Source of the DNA: Cladobotryum mycophilum
Taxonomy: Eukaryota > Ascomycota > Sordariomycetes > Hypocreales > Hypocreaceae
NCBI GenBank assembly: GCA_036429605.1
Contig: CM071589.1
Coordinates: forward strand, 1,612,001 to 1,676,000
Reading direction: 5' to 3'
DNA: 64,000 bases
In this document: in pieces, positions 42,253 through 52,947 of the stretch
Layout: each line of letters begins with the position of its first letter
Position numbering within the stretch: the stretch's first letter is position 1
Translations under genes and position numbers: made by a program
Notes under the pieces: generated by a model
Database searches by the model: none
Seen by the model: the letters and a program-made list of their open reading frames with translations, nothing else
Told to the model about the DNA's origin: nothing

Positions 42253-44925
42253 ATGAATCATATACTAAGAGTTCTTTGGACCTCTTACCTTGTCCAGCTT
42301 GCACGAAGCGAACCGAAGCCCTCATTTCCTCTCAATGCACAGTTGCCGCCGGTGGCCAGAGTGGATCAATTCTTTTCTTACTCCTTCTCGCCGCACACCT
42401 TCCAGTCAAACTCCAACATTACTTACACGTTGGGAAACCACCCCAGTTGGCTGTCTATCGATGAGGATGGTGGACGCCTTTACGGGATTCCTGACAGAGA
42501 TGATATTCCTCAAGGTGATGTGGTTGGTCAACAGATTGACCTGATTGCAACGGATGAAACTGGCTCCGCCTCAATGAATGCCACGCTGGTAGTCTCTCGA
42601 AACCAGAGCCCCTCTGTGCAAATTCCAATCACTCGGCAGATTGAGTCTTTTGGTCCGTTTTCCGCGCCATCTTCGCTACTGTCTTACCCATCGACCGACT
42701 TCGAGTACAAGTTCGATACCGATACCTTCAGCACTCCCCGGACCCTCAACTATTACGCCATCTCTAACGATAGCAGTCCCCTACCAGCGTGGATAAAATT
42801 CGATGCTAATAGTTTGTCGTTCTCCGGCAAGACTCCGGCATTTGAATCGCTCATCCAGCCTCCCCAAACGTTCGACATAAGCTTAGTTGCATCGGACATT
42901 GTTGGATTTTCCGCTACCCGGCTTTCCTTTTCCATCGTGGTAGGACGCCACAAGCTGACCACTGAGAAACCAATTATTGAGCTTAATGTGACCAAGGGCT
43001 CGGAACTCAGCTATGAAGACTTGGAAAATGGAATCAGGTTGGATAATAAGCAAGTGACACCTGGGTACCTGAATGTGTCTGTCGACGGCATGCCCCATTG
43101 GCTCACCTATGATGGCAAGAAGGGGAGATTTCACGGAACTCCCAAAGATGGTGATCATTCAACAAACTTCACCATCAATTTCCAAGATGCCTTTCAGGAT
43201 ACGTTGAGCGTGCTTGTCAGGATTAATGTGAGCACGGGACTGTTTCAATCTACATTTGATGATATTGAAGCAAGACCTGGCGAAGCATTCACATATGACC
43301 TCGAGTCTTATTTCCGAGACCCTACAGATATTCAGTTGAAAGTTGATGTAACTCCTCACAAGGAGTGGCTCAAGGTTGAAGGCTTTAAGCTCTACGGAAA
43401 GATCCCAATAACGGAGAAAGGTAGCTTTGACGTTGCTGTTCATGCATCGTCTATAAGCACCGGCCTCAAGGAGACGGAAATGCTCCATGTGGTTTTTCTT
43501 GCTGTAGATGGAAGCACAATTTCATCCACTCCATCACCAAGCTCAACTATCTTCAAGCCTACAAGTACTGGCCCGGCTGGAATACCGTCAAGTGGCTCCC
43601 ATTCAGCTCACGTTAGTACTGCAAAAATCTTACTCGCAACCCTTATTCCGATTCTTTTCATAGCACTTGCCATCATTCTTTTGCTTTGTTTCAGGCGTCA
43701 TCGACGTCACCGCCGCAGCTTTATATCCAGCAAACGGTGTATGAAGATCTCACGACCTATCCCGAGCACTTTGCGCGTAATTGGATCCGGATCAGCCCCA
43801 CATCAACACCTGGAAAAGATGATGGGTGCCAAACATCCCAATATGCCTTTATTTAAGAATGGAGATGTAATATGTGCCGATGCTAGGTCACAAACATCGG
43901 TAAGACCTGGATCATCCGAGACCCTTGGGAATCTATCACTATTAGAAGCACCACCGGCAATACTAGCTTCAAGGGCACGGCCAGGTACGATTAGAAGTGT
44001 GAATGTGAATATACCGGATGGTGATGGTGGGAGAGATTCATGGGTTACAGTGGAAGATACCGCAACTATTTCAAGGAGTAAAAGGTCTATACGAAGTCAT
44101 TGTTCGGATATGACACTCCCGGACTTGGCTCAAACGCAACATCAGCCGGCACGCAGCTTCATGTCAGAGACAGCCGACGAAACCTTTGAAAGCGGTATTG
44201 ACGTTAATATGGCCTCCTTGGATGATTTGACCAATATCCAACAGATATCCGTGGCGGTGTACAAACCAACAATTACAAGGAGGAGCATCGGCGAGCAATC
44301 TACTACCACGTCAAGTTCAGCAGCATTACCAAATTCCCATTCAAGCAACCAACGGGTCCTCCCTAAGACCCTGGGCAAGAGACCTATGCGGTTTTCTGAA
44401 GGAAAAAACGGAAATGCTTTGGTAGAAAGTGAAGCTGCAGAAGGCATCTCGGAACTACGTCGACCGGATGAACTTCGACTGTCGAGCCAACAATGGCACA
44501 CTCGTCGGGCTCTTTCTGGGCACGGTAAAGAATCATCAATTGATAAGCAGAGTTTCATGACGGTATCATCGTTTGCATCATCGGAGAATTGGCGTGTCAT
44601 TGGACGACATGACACGTCAACAAATCTGGCAGGTCATGATACACTGAACGAGCCCCCCAGACCCAGTTCTGCAGGGGATGGGGCGGGGCCACGAGAGCGA
44701 CAAGACCCAAGCAGACGAAGCCTAGAGTTGATGTCTCCTAGTAGCTGGGAAGGAGATGAGACAAATAGTTGGCCGCTCAGAACCTCAATGAGTGCTGGCT
44801 CGGGGCTGGGTGCCGATTCTGGGTCCATATCTGGGGACAGAGAAGCGGCGGTGAAAGCAACAGTGGCTGCACTGAGAGACGACCCAGCCAAAATGTCGCA
44901 AGGCAGCTTCAAGATGTTTATTTGA
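42253..44925 (+). CDS. AXL2: AXL2/BUD10-like polarity protein with cadherin-like repeats
   Basis: Single exon, 890 residues from ATG 42253 (MNHILRVLWTSYLVQLARS is the signal peptide). The outer region of about 430 residues holds four cadherin/dystroglycan-like (CADG) repeats. Each ends in a pattern such as PSWLSIDEDGGRLYGIPD, PAWIKFDANSLSFSGKTP, PHWLTYDGKKGRFHGTP or KEWLKVEGFKLYGKIP. A Ser/Thr/Pro stalk leads to one transmembrane helix (ILLATLIPILFIALAIILLL) and a basic stop-transfer RRHRRHRR. The cytoplasmic tail of about 400 residues is Ser-rich and disordered. Yeast Axl2 marks axial bud sites and recruits septin-linked factors; in hyphae the homolog acts in septation and conidiation. Intact. 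Confidence 0.9.
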   Translation: MNHILRVLWTSYLVQLARSEPKPSFPLNAQLPPVARVDQFFSYSFSPHTFQSNSNITYTLGNHPSWLSIDEDGGRLYGIPDRDDIPQGDVVGQQIDLIATDETGSASMNATLVVSRNQSPSVQIPITRQIESFGPFSAPSSLLSYPSTDFEYKFDTDTFSTPRTLNYYAISNDSSPLPAWIKFDANSLSFSGKTPAFESLIQPPQTFDISLVASDIVGFSATRLSFSIVVGRHKLTTEKPIIELNVTKGSELSYEDLENGIRLDNKQVTPGYLNVSVDGMPHWLTYDGKKGRFHGTPKDGDHSTNFTINFQDAFQDTLSVLVRINVSTGLFQSTFDDIEARPGEAFTYDLESYFRDPTDIQLKVDVTPHKEWLKVEGFKLYGKIPITEKGSFDVAVHASSISTGLKETEMLHVVFLAVDGSTISSTPSPSSTIFKPTSTGPAGIPSSGSHSAHVSTAKILLATLIPILFIALAIILLLCFRRHRRHRRSFISSKRCMKISRPIPSTLRVIGSGSAPHQHLEKMMGAKHPNMPLFKNGDVICADARSQTSVRPGSSETLGNLSLLEAPPAILASRARPGTIRSVNVNIPDGDGGRDSWVTVEDTATISRSKRSIRSHCSDMTLPDLAQTQHQPARSFMSETADETFESGIDVNMASLDDLTNIQQISVAVYKPTITRRSIGEQSTTTSSSAALPNSHSSNQRVLPKTLGKRPMRFSEGKNGNALVESEAAEGISELRRPDELRLSSQQWHTRRALSGHGKESSIDKQSFMTVSSFASSENWRVIGRHDTSTNLAGHDTLNEPPRPSSAGDGAGPRERQDPSRRSLELMSPSSWEGDETNSWPLRTSMSAGSGLGADSGSISGDREAAVKATVAALRDDPAKMSQGSFKMFI

Positions 44926-45530
44926 TTAATAAGAGAGGGGCGAAAAAAAGGAGATGCCTTACATGAGGAAGTGCTTAATCCACTTCATAATCCGGCGTTG
45001 AGGGGCCTTGAGGGGCTCTTGATTAGAGATGTATATTTATCAACGTATATTTGGAAGAAGGGGGGATTGATACCAAAGGGCGACAGCGGCGGTTGACACA
45101 TGTTACTTACCTACTTATCTATAACCTGCCAATAATTCTGTCTCATTTGTATAGTCATCACTGTATAATTGGAGGGCCTAGGATACAGGTCTACATATAA
45201 AAAATGGACATTTGAAGTTGATTGCTTGAATAATTTTACATATAGTAGCAAACATAAGTATTGTCTGTAGTGACACCGGGAGTTGGTGGGATTGGGCTCC
45301 ATGTACAGTATGCGGGGTTTCTACTCCGGTACAGGTATTATCTATACTTAGCAATGGGATTCTCAAGATGGTGCTTTTTGCGTGATTGAAAATGCGGTTA
45401 CGGCTACATGATCCGCAAAAGCCGGCAAGACTAAGATTTACGGAATGACCTAAATTGGGGTCCAGAGCCAAATGAATAGAGGAGTGATGGATCTTTGTTG
45501 GGGGGTACCTTTCAGTTACGTCCAGTTATC

Positions 45531-45539
45531 TACGGAGTA
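45531..45539 (+). repeat. TACGGAGTA 9-mer, copy 5
   Basis: Perfect copy in intergenic DNA. Confidence 0.6.
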
Positions 45540-46307
45540 ACGCTGGTGGTGTATCCGAGGTACCATACATTTGTTTGCTGGCAGGCAACGGCTCGGCAGT
45601 GGGAACGAAGAGGCTTCCCACCAAACCAGCCTGCACTTGGCAGATCAGGCATCCGCAATGAGGGAACAGGCGCACCGTGTACCTTGTAACAGTAGTGGTG
45701 TGCGCTGTAGCCGGGCTGCCTTTAGCACCCGATCTCAAGTACCTGGCAAGTACCTCCTGTAGCACGACGGGAGATCTGACCGCCTGAGAGGCCATGGCGG
45801 TCGTGAATATGGCCTCAGGGTTCAGATGGATGCATGAGGTGGATGGTGAACTGAGACTTTGGCGTGATTCAGTGTAAAATATCCATCCATCTCTAAACTA
45901 TATTTTATGACGTCTTGTTTTGGTTTTGGTTTTCCATTGACGTTGGCCCTTTTTGTTTCCTCTCCCTTTATCACTTTTTTACTCTTTGCGTCCTTTTTTT
46001 ACAACTTGGTACTCTACAGATACATGGATGCAATCTCCCTTACCAGCCAGCCAACCAACAGACCGACCGACCTGGTAGCAGCCCCCCAGCGCTAAGATAA
46101 AACGTGCCCTGCTTGCCTGCTACCTACAAAAAGACTCCCCCCTAACCGGCACAGGCTTAGCCACAGCACCAGCCAGCCACGCCCGTGTGTGTGGAAGAGG
46201 GAAGAAAAATAATAATAGGTAATCAAGGGCAAAAGGCTAGGAGAAAGGGAAAGAAAAAAAACCCTGGATAAGGACTTTTGGCGTGTGGCGTCGTTTGATT
46301 TTCAAGG

Positions 46308-46316
46308 TACGGAGTA
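46308..46316 (+). repeat. TACGGAGTA 9-mer, copy 6
   Basis: Perfect copy, 390 nt before the PP2C start codon. Confidence 0.6.
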
Positions 46317-46702
46317 CTTACTACCCAGTACCTCTCTCTTACCAGGTAGCACTGAGCAGTATCATTGGTACCCCGCTTCCTGACAAGCCGATTTTGCTTG
46401 CTGGCATCACAGACCAAAGCAAGCCAAAGCAAAAGGCAGACCAAACACAGAGCACTACCACAACCTGCTACCATCCGCCCTCCTCGGTTGAACAACCATC
46501 GAAAATTTAATATCCACCGCATCACGAGGGCTACTCCAGAACCTTACAACCTGCAACCTGCTCCCTCTCATACGATAACAACAACAATAGCAGCAACGAC
46601 AACAGCAACTCCCTCTCTCCTCTTCTCGCCGACTCCATCGTCAACAAGACTTGCTGCTGTTTTTTTTTGCTGGCCACCTGAGCCACAGACTCCCCCGCAG
46701 CC

Positions 46703-48866
46703 ATGGGCCAAACCCTCTCGGAGCCCGTCGTCGAAAAGGTGCGTGCGCCGCTGGCACCAGTCGTGAACCCCTCGCCTTGCTCTCTCCCTCCTTCTCTGCC
46801 CCCCCCCCCCCCTTTCCTCCTCCTCGAGCGCGCCCCTTGCCTCACCTTGGCCTTGGCCTTTGAGAGTCATGGGTTTCAATATGATAACCCCCGACGCAAG
46901 ACATATATGCATACGCTTCCCCCTCCCTACCTTTGTTGTCACGTCGCCTCGCTGTCAAAATAGGTGGTGGGAAGACACATATGGTCATCATGTTACCGGA
47001 ATGCACACACCCCGCTGCCCACCAATTTTTTTCTTCTTTCTTTCACAATTTCCACTTGATCGTGTTGAATAGCGTCTAAATACTCTCCCCGCAATTGCTG
47101 ACTCGCTACCTTTTGCAACCACTTAGACTTCCGAAAAGGGCGAGGATGATAGACTCATCTACGGTGTTTCGGCCATGCAGGGCTGGCGTATTAGCATGGA
47201 GGATGCTCACACGGCTGAGTTGAAGTTGACGCCTCCCAACAACGATACCAAGACGCACCCCGACAGACTCTCCTTCTTTGGTGTCTTTGACGGTCACGGA
47301 GGTGATAAAGTTGCGTTATTCGCCGGCGAGAATATCCACAACATCATTCTCAAGCAAGATACCTTCCGGACCGGTGATTATGCCCAGGGCCTGAAGGACG
47401 GTTTCCTGGCTACCGACAGGGCTATTCTCAACGGTATGTACCAGCCCATCTCCTCCCCCCAAAAACCTTGTTTCCCTGCTTGCCACGCAAACTGTGGGGG
47501 AAACGAGGCCCCCATTATATCGCTTGTGTTGCGAAGATTTCTTGTGCTGACGTAGGTTGTTTGTGTTGTCTGTAGACCCCAAATACGAAGAGGAAGTCTC
47601 TGGCTGCACAGCCTGTGTTTCCTTGATTGCCGGAAAGAGACTATACGTGGTATGTTTAGTACCCCGATTTACGCGCTACCATCTGCGTATCCGCTTGGGT
47701 GACAGCCATACTAATAGTCGTAGGCAAACGCTGGTGATTCGCGAGGTGTTCTTGGTATCAAGGGCCGGGCGAAGCCACTCTCCCAAGATCACAAGCCTCA
47801 GCTTGAGAGTAAGTTCACTCGGATCTCAATCCCGCTTTGATCTACCATATATGTTTGCTAACAACATTTCTCCCTGCAGCGGAAAAGAACCGAATCACAG
47901 CCGCTGGCGGCTTCGTCGATTTCGGCCGTGTCAATGGCAACCTGGCCCTGTCGCGTGCCATTGGTGACTTCGAGTTCAAGAAGAGTGCTGAACTTTCTCC
48001 CGAAAACCAAATCGTTACAGCTTTCCCTGATGTTGAGGAGCACGAGCTCACGGACGAGGATGAGTTCCTTGTCCTAGCCTGCGATGGTTAGTAAAACCGC
48101 CCATCGACTTGCCCCCTTCCCAACGGGGATGTACTAACACATGGCTTGTTTAGGTATCTGGGATTGTCAGTCTTCCCAAGCTGTTGTTGAGTTTGTGCGA
48201 CGAGGAATCGCCGCCAAGCAAGAATTGGACAAGATTTGTGAAAACATGATGGATAACTGCCTTGCATCAAATTCAGAGACTGGTGGCGTTGGTTGTGACA
48301 ACATGACTATGGTCATCGTTGGCTTCTTGAACGGCAAGACCAAGGAGGAGTGGTATGAGGAGATTGCAAAGAGAGTTGCTAATGGAGATGGCCCCTGCGC
48401 TCCCCCGGAATATGGTACGACCCTGCCCCAGCTCAGATGATGGTCCCCGCTTTCTTGCTAGGACTCGACATGCAACCGTTGAGAGCTGACCACATTGCCC
48501 CCCTCAGCGGAATTCCGTGGTCCTGGGGTCCACCATAACTTCGAAGATAGCGATAGCGGCTACGAGATTGATTCGGAGAACAAGGGCAAGTCCTTTAGCA
48601 TTACCGGATCTCGAGGTCGAATCATCTTCCTCGGCGATGGTACCGAGGTTCTTACAGACTCGGATGATACTGAAATGTTTGACAATGCTGACGAGGACAA
48701 GGACCTCGAAAGCCAGGTGTCTAAGAGCCCCAAGAAGTTAGACGAAAAGGACGAGTCCAAGGATGGCGACTCATCCGCGAAATCAGAATCTGAGGCCTCA
48801 AAGCCTGCGGCCGAGACGGAAAACAAGCAAAGCGAGCCCGCCGCTGAAGAAGCCAAGAAGGATTAG
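46703..48866 (+). CDS. PTC2: type 2C protein phosphatase, PTC2/PTC3 type
   Basis: Seven exons: 46703-46738, 47127-47433, 47576-47649, 47724-47808, 47880-48086, 48154-48414 and 48508-48866; 442 residues. The first intron is 388 nt and pyrimidine-rich; the others are 67-142 nt. The N-terminus MGQTLSEP offers a Gly2 for myristoylation. PP2C motifs appear in order: GWRISMEDAHTAEL, FFGVFDGHGG (metal-binding Asp), ANAGDSRGVLG, ITAAGGFVDFGRVNGNLALS with RAIGDFEFKK, EFLVLACDGIWD and GGVGCDNMTMVIVGF. A C-terminal acidic Ser/Glu/Lys tail of about 120 residues is typical of Ptc2/3. The enzyme removes phosphate from Ser/Thr, counteracting the HOG MAPK and DNA-damage checkpoint kinases in yeast. Intact. 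Confidence 0.94.
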
Positions 48867-50016
48867 GTGTTCATTAAGAATTATTGGGGTGACTCGGACT
48901 ATCCAGATGATGGATGATGTCTTTATTGCTTGAACTCAGGCGAGGGTTGGTCTTTAGGGTCAGGACATGGAGCGGGGTTGGAAGGGGGCAGGCATGCGGT
49001 TAGACATGATTGTTTCGTTTTTTTTTACACAGTATCCTTCCTGTCGTTCTTGATGTTCGGTCCTGGTGGCTTAATATTTGGATTAAGGAGAGTTGGTTCA
49101 CTTGCAACGCTCGCCGCCTTCTCTATCCTCTCCAAGCCTCCCAACGCAAAAAGACCACGACCAGATCAACCATTGTCGCCTTTATTCTGCTACATTTATG
49201 CAAATACCCTCTTCTTCCTCTTTTGCCTAACTTGCGACATGGGTTGAATCTGAACTGAAACAAATGGTTATTGCGTGGAAACAAGCAGAACGCCAAGCCC
49301 CGATGTCCTAGATCATATCACGACTCATGAGGACACGACCGACCGGTTGATGGAGACAATGCTTGAGCTACGTATGGATGACAGGAGAGTCTCTTTCTTT
49401 GTTGTTATTGTTGTTGCCGTTGCCGTTGCCATTTTTGTTGATGCTGTTTGTCTGTAAGCAATTGTTGTTTGTGTATGCGGGGATACTAAAGGAATGCTGC
49501 TCCTGATGATGATCATGATGTTGCTATTGTGTTTTGTGTGTGAAGTTTTGCTTTTTTTGGCTGGTAAATACATGGATGGACGAAAATGGATGGAAATTTG
49601 TTTTTGGGCTTGGAATGTTATACATATATATACATATATATACCTCATCACTGATATGAAGCCTGCGTGCCCCCTTTCTTTCTCTTTTTTCTTTTTTCTT
49701 TTTTCTTCTTTTTTTTGGGGGGCTTTCTGATGGCTAACGTGTCCTCGAGTTCAGGGGGCTGGATAAGCTTTCATTCAAAATAAGACTACAGTTTGGTTGT
49801 ATACAGCAGATCTACTCACTCTTTTATAGGCCAATGGTGTACGTCCAAACTGTGGGATAGAGTAGATGTGGTTTATTATAGGCCAAGGGGGAGAGCGGAA
49901 GAGATAAAAATAAGCAGCAGTGGTGGTGATGGGTATCTTTTTCCCCCAGCTAACTGTTAGACAAATATCTAGCCATTATATATATACAAGATTTTGTGTA
50001 CACGAGATTTTGTTCA
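48867..50016. other. intergenic, convergent 3' flanks
   Basis: T-rich and TA-rich tracts (about 49,620-49,645 and 49,680-49,715). Open frames are low complexity. No gene seen. Confidence 0.6.
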
Positions 50017-52455
50017 TCATAATGCCTTAAAATCGTGACTGTGTCGGTCATTCGTGGAAGTGCTCAATGCATTCGATTCCGAGCCAGCGCCCGTAGCCAA
50101 CTGTTCTTCCTCCTCTTCCACGCCCATAGATCGTTCCCTTGCAGCGTCAAACGCAATTCGATCCCCTCTGGGTCTTCGCTTGATCATCGTCTCCGGAACA
50201 AAGGACCCGTCTAGATGTATGGTCTTCTTCACCGGCTCGCCGTCGGGGTTCTCGCCCCTGAGTTTGATAGCCAGATCCCCGACTTGGATATCCTCGTTCG
50301 CTCGTCGGGGATCGTTTAGCTGTTGATGGAACGGACCGTCCATTGTCCGCAGCGCCACATCCAAGCAGTAAGAAAGCGACTTGAGGGGCCTGTAGCCCTC
50401 GCACTCCCTCAGAATCGCGTGCTCGACGCCAGCCACGATGTGGTCCTTTCGAACCCTCTGTACGTATTGCAGGTACTTGCCCATCCTCACGGCAAATACC
50501 TTTGGCTTGTGGACCTTCCAAAACGGATTCTTTGTGCGTTTCGTGAATATGTCGCTCATCTTGGCGCGCGCGGACATTCTCAGCATGCGGTTAAGGGTGG
50601 CGTAAAAGAAGGCGACGCCTAGGGCGCCGGGGGAATTCGATTCAATGGCTAGCGAGATGATGAGGTCGTACGTCTGGGCGTCAGGCTCGCACTCATACTC
50701 TGCAAGTCTCGAGAGAGCCCATAGTGCCGTATTCCAGTCGCTGAAGGGAATACAGTTCTGGAGAATCAGATTGATGGTGCTTATGTCGATTTTCCGCCCA
50801 TCTTCAGACTGCCTCTCGATGAGCTTCTTGAAATGGCTGAACCGTCGATGTTTCACGTCGTGAAAGGGGAAGAACTCTGCCAAGATGCAGTTCAGAGACC
50901 CGGTGGTAAACCAGTCAACCCCATATCGGTTCCTTTGCTCAGCCATAAATATGTCGAGCTTCTTGCCCGCCTTGAAGGCAACATAGGCATCGTGCGAAGC
51001 CATGATCCTTGCAATTCCTCGACGAGTGGCCGGGTCTTCGAAAAAGCCCAAATCATACATGGCCACGATGATCTGCCTCCTCTCTATTTCCCTCTGGACG
51101 AGTTCGAGGAAGAGCAGCCAGGTCCGGACGTTGGGATGGAAATACCGTGATTGCATCTTGAGGAGAAATTTGTGGAAAAAGGCAACGTCGCGTTTGGCAA
51201 CGTAACCCTCGAGCATGACGTTGAACACGTCTGTATCCATAGGCATGCCCCATTCCTCAGCTAGTTTTAATAGCTTGTCTGCCGCGGCCCGATGACCACC
51301 CTTGTGTGCCATAAAGGCCATGGCCATCTTCAGGATGCCAGGTGTGATGCTTGCCCTTGCGGCAGGGTCTGTAAACGCCTTTAGCATCAAGTCGATCCTT
51401 ACCCCGTCCGTATCCACATCTTGCCTGTAGAAGCGGCCTGCTAGATGGGGACGTAGACGGCCGAAAACCAGCGCCGTGATATAGCCTTCGAAGCTCTCCA
51501 TGGTCCACTCTTCAGGTATCGGGGTCTTCTCGTAAGGCCAGTCAATCCAGTGCGGTTGGTGCTCCTTGTGCACCCAGATATTGTCAAGTTTATCTTCTGG
51601 AATAGACGAACCACTATCCGGCGCATCCTCAATGGCGGGCCAAAGGCGCTTCACCTCGTAGCCAAAAGCTGCCACCTCGCCAAGTTTATAGACCTCAACT
51701 TCGGGACAAGCCACCACCAGCTCATCAGCCGCTTTGGCTAGCACGGAACTGTTGCCACGGAGGATAATGGCCGACGGGTTCTGGTGATCGGCAGATACTC
51801 GCAGCATGGCAACCAGACCGGTGGCAGAGTCCACAAACTCAACCTTTCGGTTGCCAACGTCCAGGTCCCAAGACTTGGGCAGCACAATCCTCACGGCCGC
51901 CATTTTCGACATTTCGCTCCGCTTCGTAGTCATCCGCTTCATCAAGCCAAACGTCTCCGTCCAGCTCTCGACCTTGGTTTCGAAATGCTTCCATATAATA
52001 TCGAATGCGACGTGCAGCCTGGCTGTCGACCGGGCATGCCTCCTGCTCTCATTTGACGCCATTCTCGACGGATAGTCTCGCACGGTTGGCACGTACGGCG
52101 ACGCAAGCTTCTTCTCGAGCTCCTTCCCCAAGTTGGGTCTATTTCCTTTGTAGGCATCTCTAAAGAACTGATTTCGAGCATAGTTTGGCCCGACAAGCTG
52201 CGTGAGCAACCGAGTTCCCAATTGAATATCGGTAGGTGTCGGTACTGAGGGTGGTGGAAGCTCCGGGGTGGGGGAAGAAGGAGAAGAGGAAGGAGAAGAA
52301 GACTCAGTCGTCGTCCCAGCCGTTGACTGAAATCGCCTGGTTGTGGTGCTTGGGAGGATCCCAGTGCGCCATGCGCAACCAGGGGCCGCTGAAAACACAG
52401 GCGTACCGATGCATCGGGACCGAATGCTCCAAATTGACTTGATCCCCTGGGACAT
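50017..52455 (-). CDS. mitochondrial PPR-like protein
   Basis: Single exon, 812 residues. The first 45 residues are Arg/Ser-rich with few acids (SIRSRCIGTPVFSA, TTTRRFQST), a mitochondrial presequence. A Ser/Pro linker follows. Residues about 185-260 hold a compact region with KH-like character (VEFVDSATGLVAMLRVS, AIILRGNSSVLAKAADELVV). The middle part contains helix-turn-helix units of pentatricopeptide type, for example DKLLKLAEEWGMPMDTDVFN with VMLEGYVAKRDVAFFHKFLL, and LAEYECEPDAQTYDLIISLA. Such proteins bind mitochondrial transcripts and act in RNA stability or translation. The specific target is unknown. The acidic tail is disordered. Intact. Confidence 0.75.
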   Translation of the reverse strand: MSQGIKSIWSIRSRCIGTPVFSAAPGCAWRTGILPSTTTRRFQSTAGTTTESSSPSSSPSSPTPELPPPSVPTPTDIQLGTRLLTQLVGPNYARNQFFRDAYKGNRPNLGKELEKKLASPYVPTVRDYPSRMASNESRRHARSTARLHVAFDIIWKHFETKVESWTETFGLMKRMTTKRSEMSKMAAVRIVLPKSWDLDVGNRKVEFVDSATGLVAMLRVSADHQNPSAIILRGNSSVLAKAADELVVACPEVEVYKLGEVAAFGYEVKRLWPAIEDAPDSGSSIPEDKLDNIWVHKEHQPHWIDWPYEKTPIPEEWTMESFEGYITALVFGRLRPHLAGRFYRQDVDTDGVRIDLMLKAFTDPAARASITPGILKMAMAFMAHKGGHRAAADKLLKLAEEWGMPMDTDVFNVMLEGYVAKRDVAFFHKFLLKMQSRYFHPNVRTWLLFLELVQREIERRQIIVAMYDLGFFEDPATRRGIARIMASHDAYVAFKAGKKLDIFMAEQRNRYGVDWFTTGSLNCILAEFFPFHDVKHRRFSHFKKLIERQSEDGRKIDISTINLILQNCIPFSDWNTALWALSRLAEYECEPDAQTYDLIISLAIESNSPGALGVAFFYATLNRMLRMSARAKMSDIFTKRTKNPFWKVHKPKVFAVRMGKYLQYVQRVRKDHIVAGVEHAILRECEGYRPLKSLSYCLDVALRTMDGPFHQQLNDPRRANEDIQVGDLAIKLRGENPDGEPVKKTIHLDGSFVPETMIKRRPRGDRIAFDAARERSMGVEEEEEQLATGAGSESNALSTSTNDRHSHDFKAL

Positions 52456-52947
52456 TGGTCATGAGGTGCGCATGGTGGTATTAAATGGTGACAAGGGACT
52501 GGCAACTGATGGAGGGGAAAAGTTACCATGCGATAAAGCCCCGATAAGATGGCGGCTCTAGTTTTCACAACATCATCACGTGCTACTTCAACTACACTCT
52601 TATAACTCTTATATCAGAGACAAACAGGTCGCTGACCCCTGAGAAATAGCAAATATTGATAAAAAAAAAGTACTATGAAGATCGAATCCATGCTATAACT
52701 GAAATTGCCTGAAAGCCCAAGGCATCCTATCCCAAACACGCCGTCGCCAATTGTTATGCTCTCACCTTGGATACAGTATGTAAATTGCCAACCAACGAAT
52801 CCGCCCATGATAACATCTTTCTGTCAATGACACGCTACCCAGACCCAAAGATTGATACCAAAAAAAGAAAAAGAAAAAGAAAAGAAGAAAAAAAGCAACC
52901 CACTATAAAACAGGGGTATTTGAAAGATTCTTGCAAACCAATTGCTC
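52456..52947. other. intergenic between two minus-strand genes
   Basis: Promoter of the PPR-like gene and 3' flank of the dysferlin-domain gene, with an A-rich tract at about 52,859-52,896. No gene seen. Confidence 0.6.

Larger units (their letters stand above)
44926..46702. other. intergenic, AXL2 3' flank and PP2C promoter
   Basis: Holds two TACGGAGTA copies (45531, 46308) and a long CA-rich leader (about 46,400-46,690) in front of the phosphatase gene. No gene seen. Confidence 0.55.

Noticed and set aside
49494..49730. Hydrophobic 78-codon ORF
   Set aside because: Built from T-rich and TA-rich low-complexity DNA in a 3' flank.
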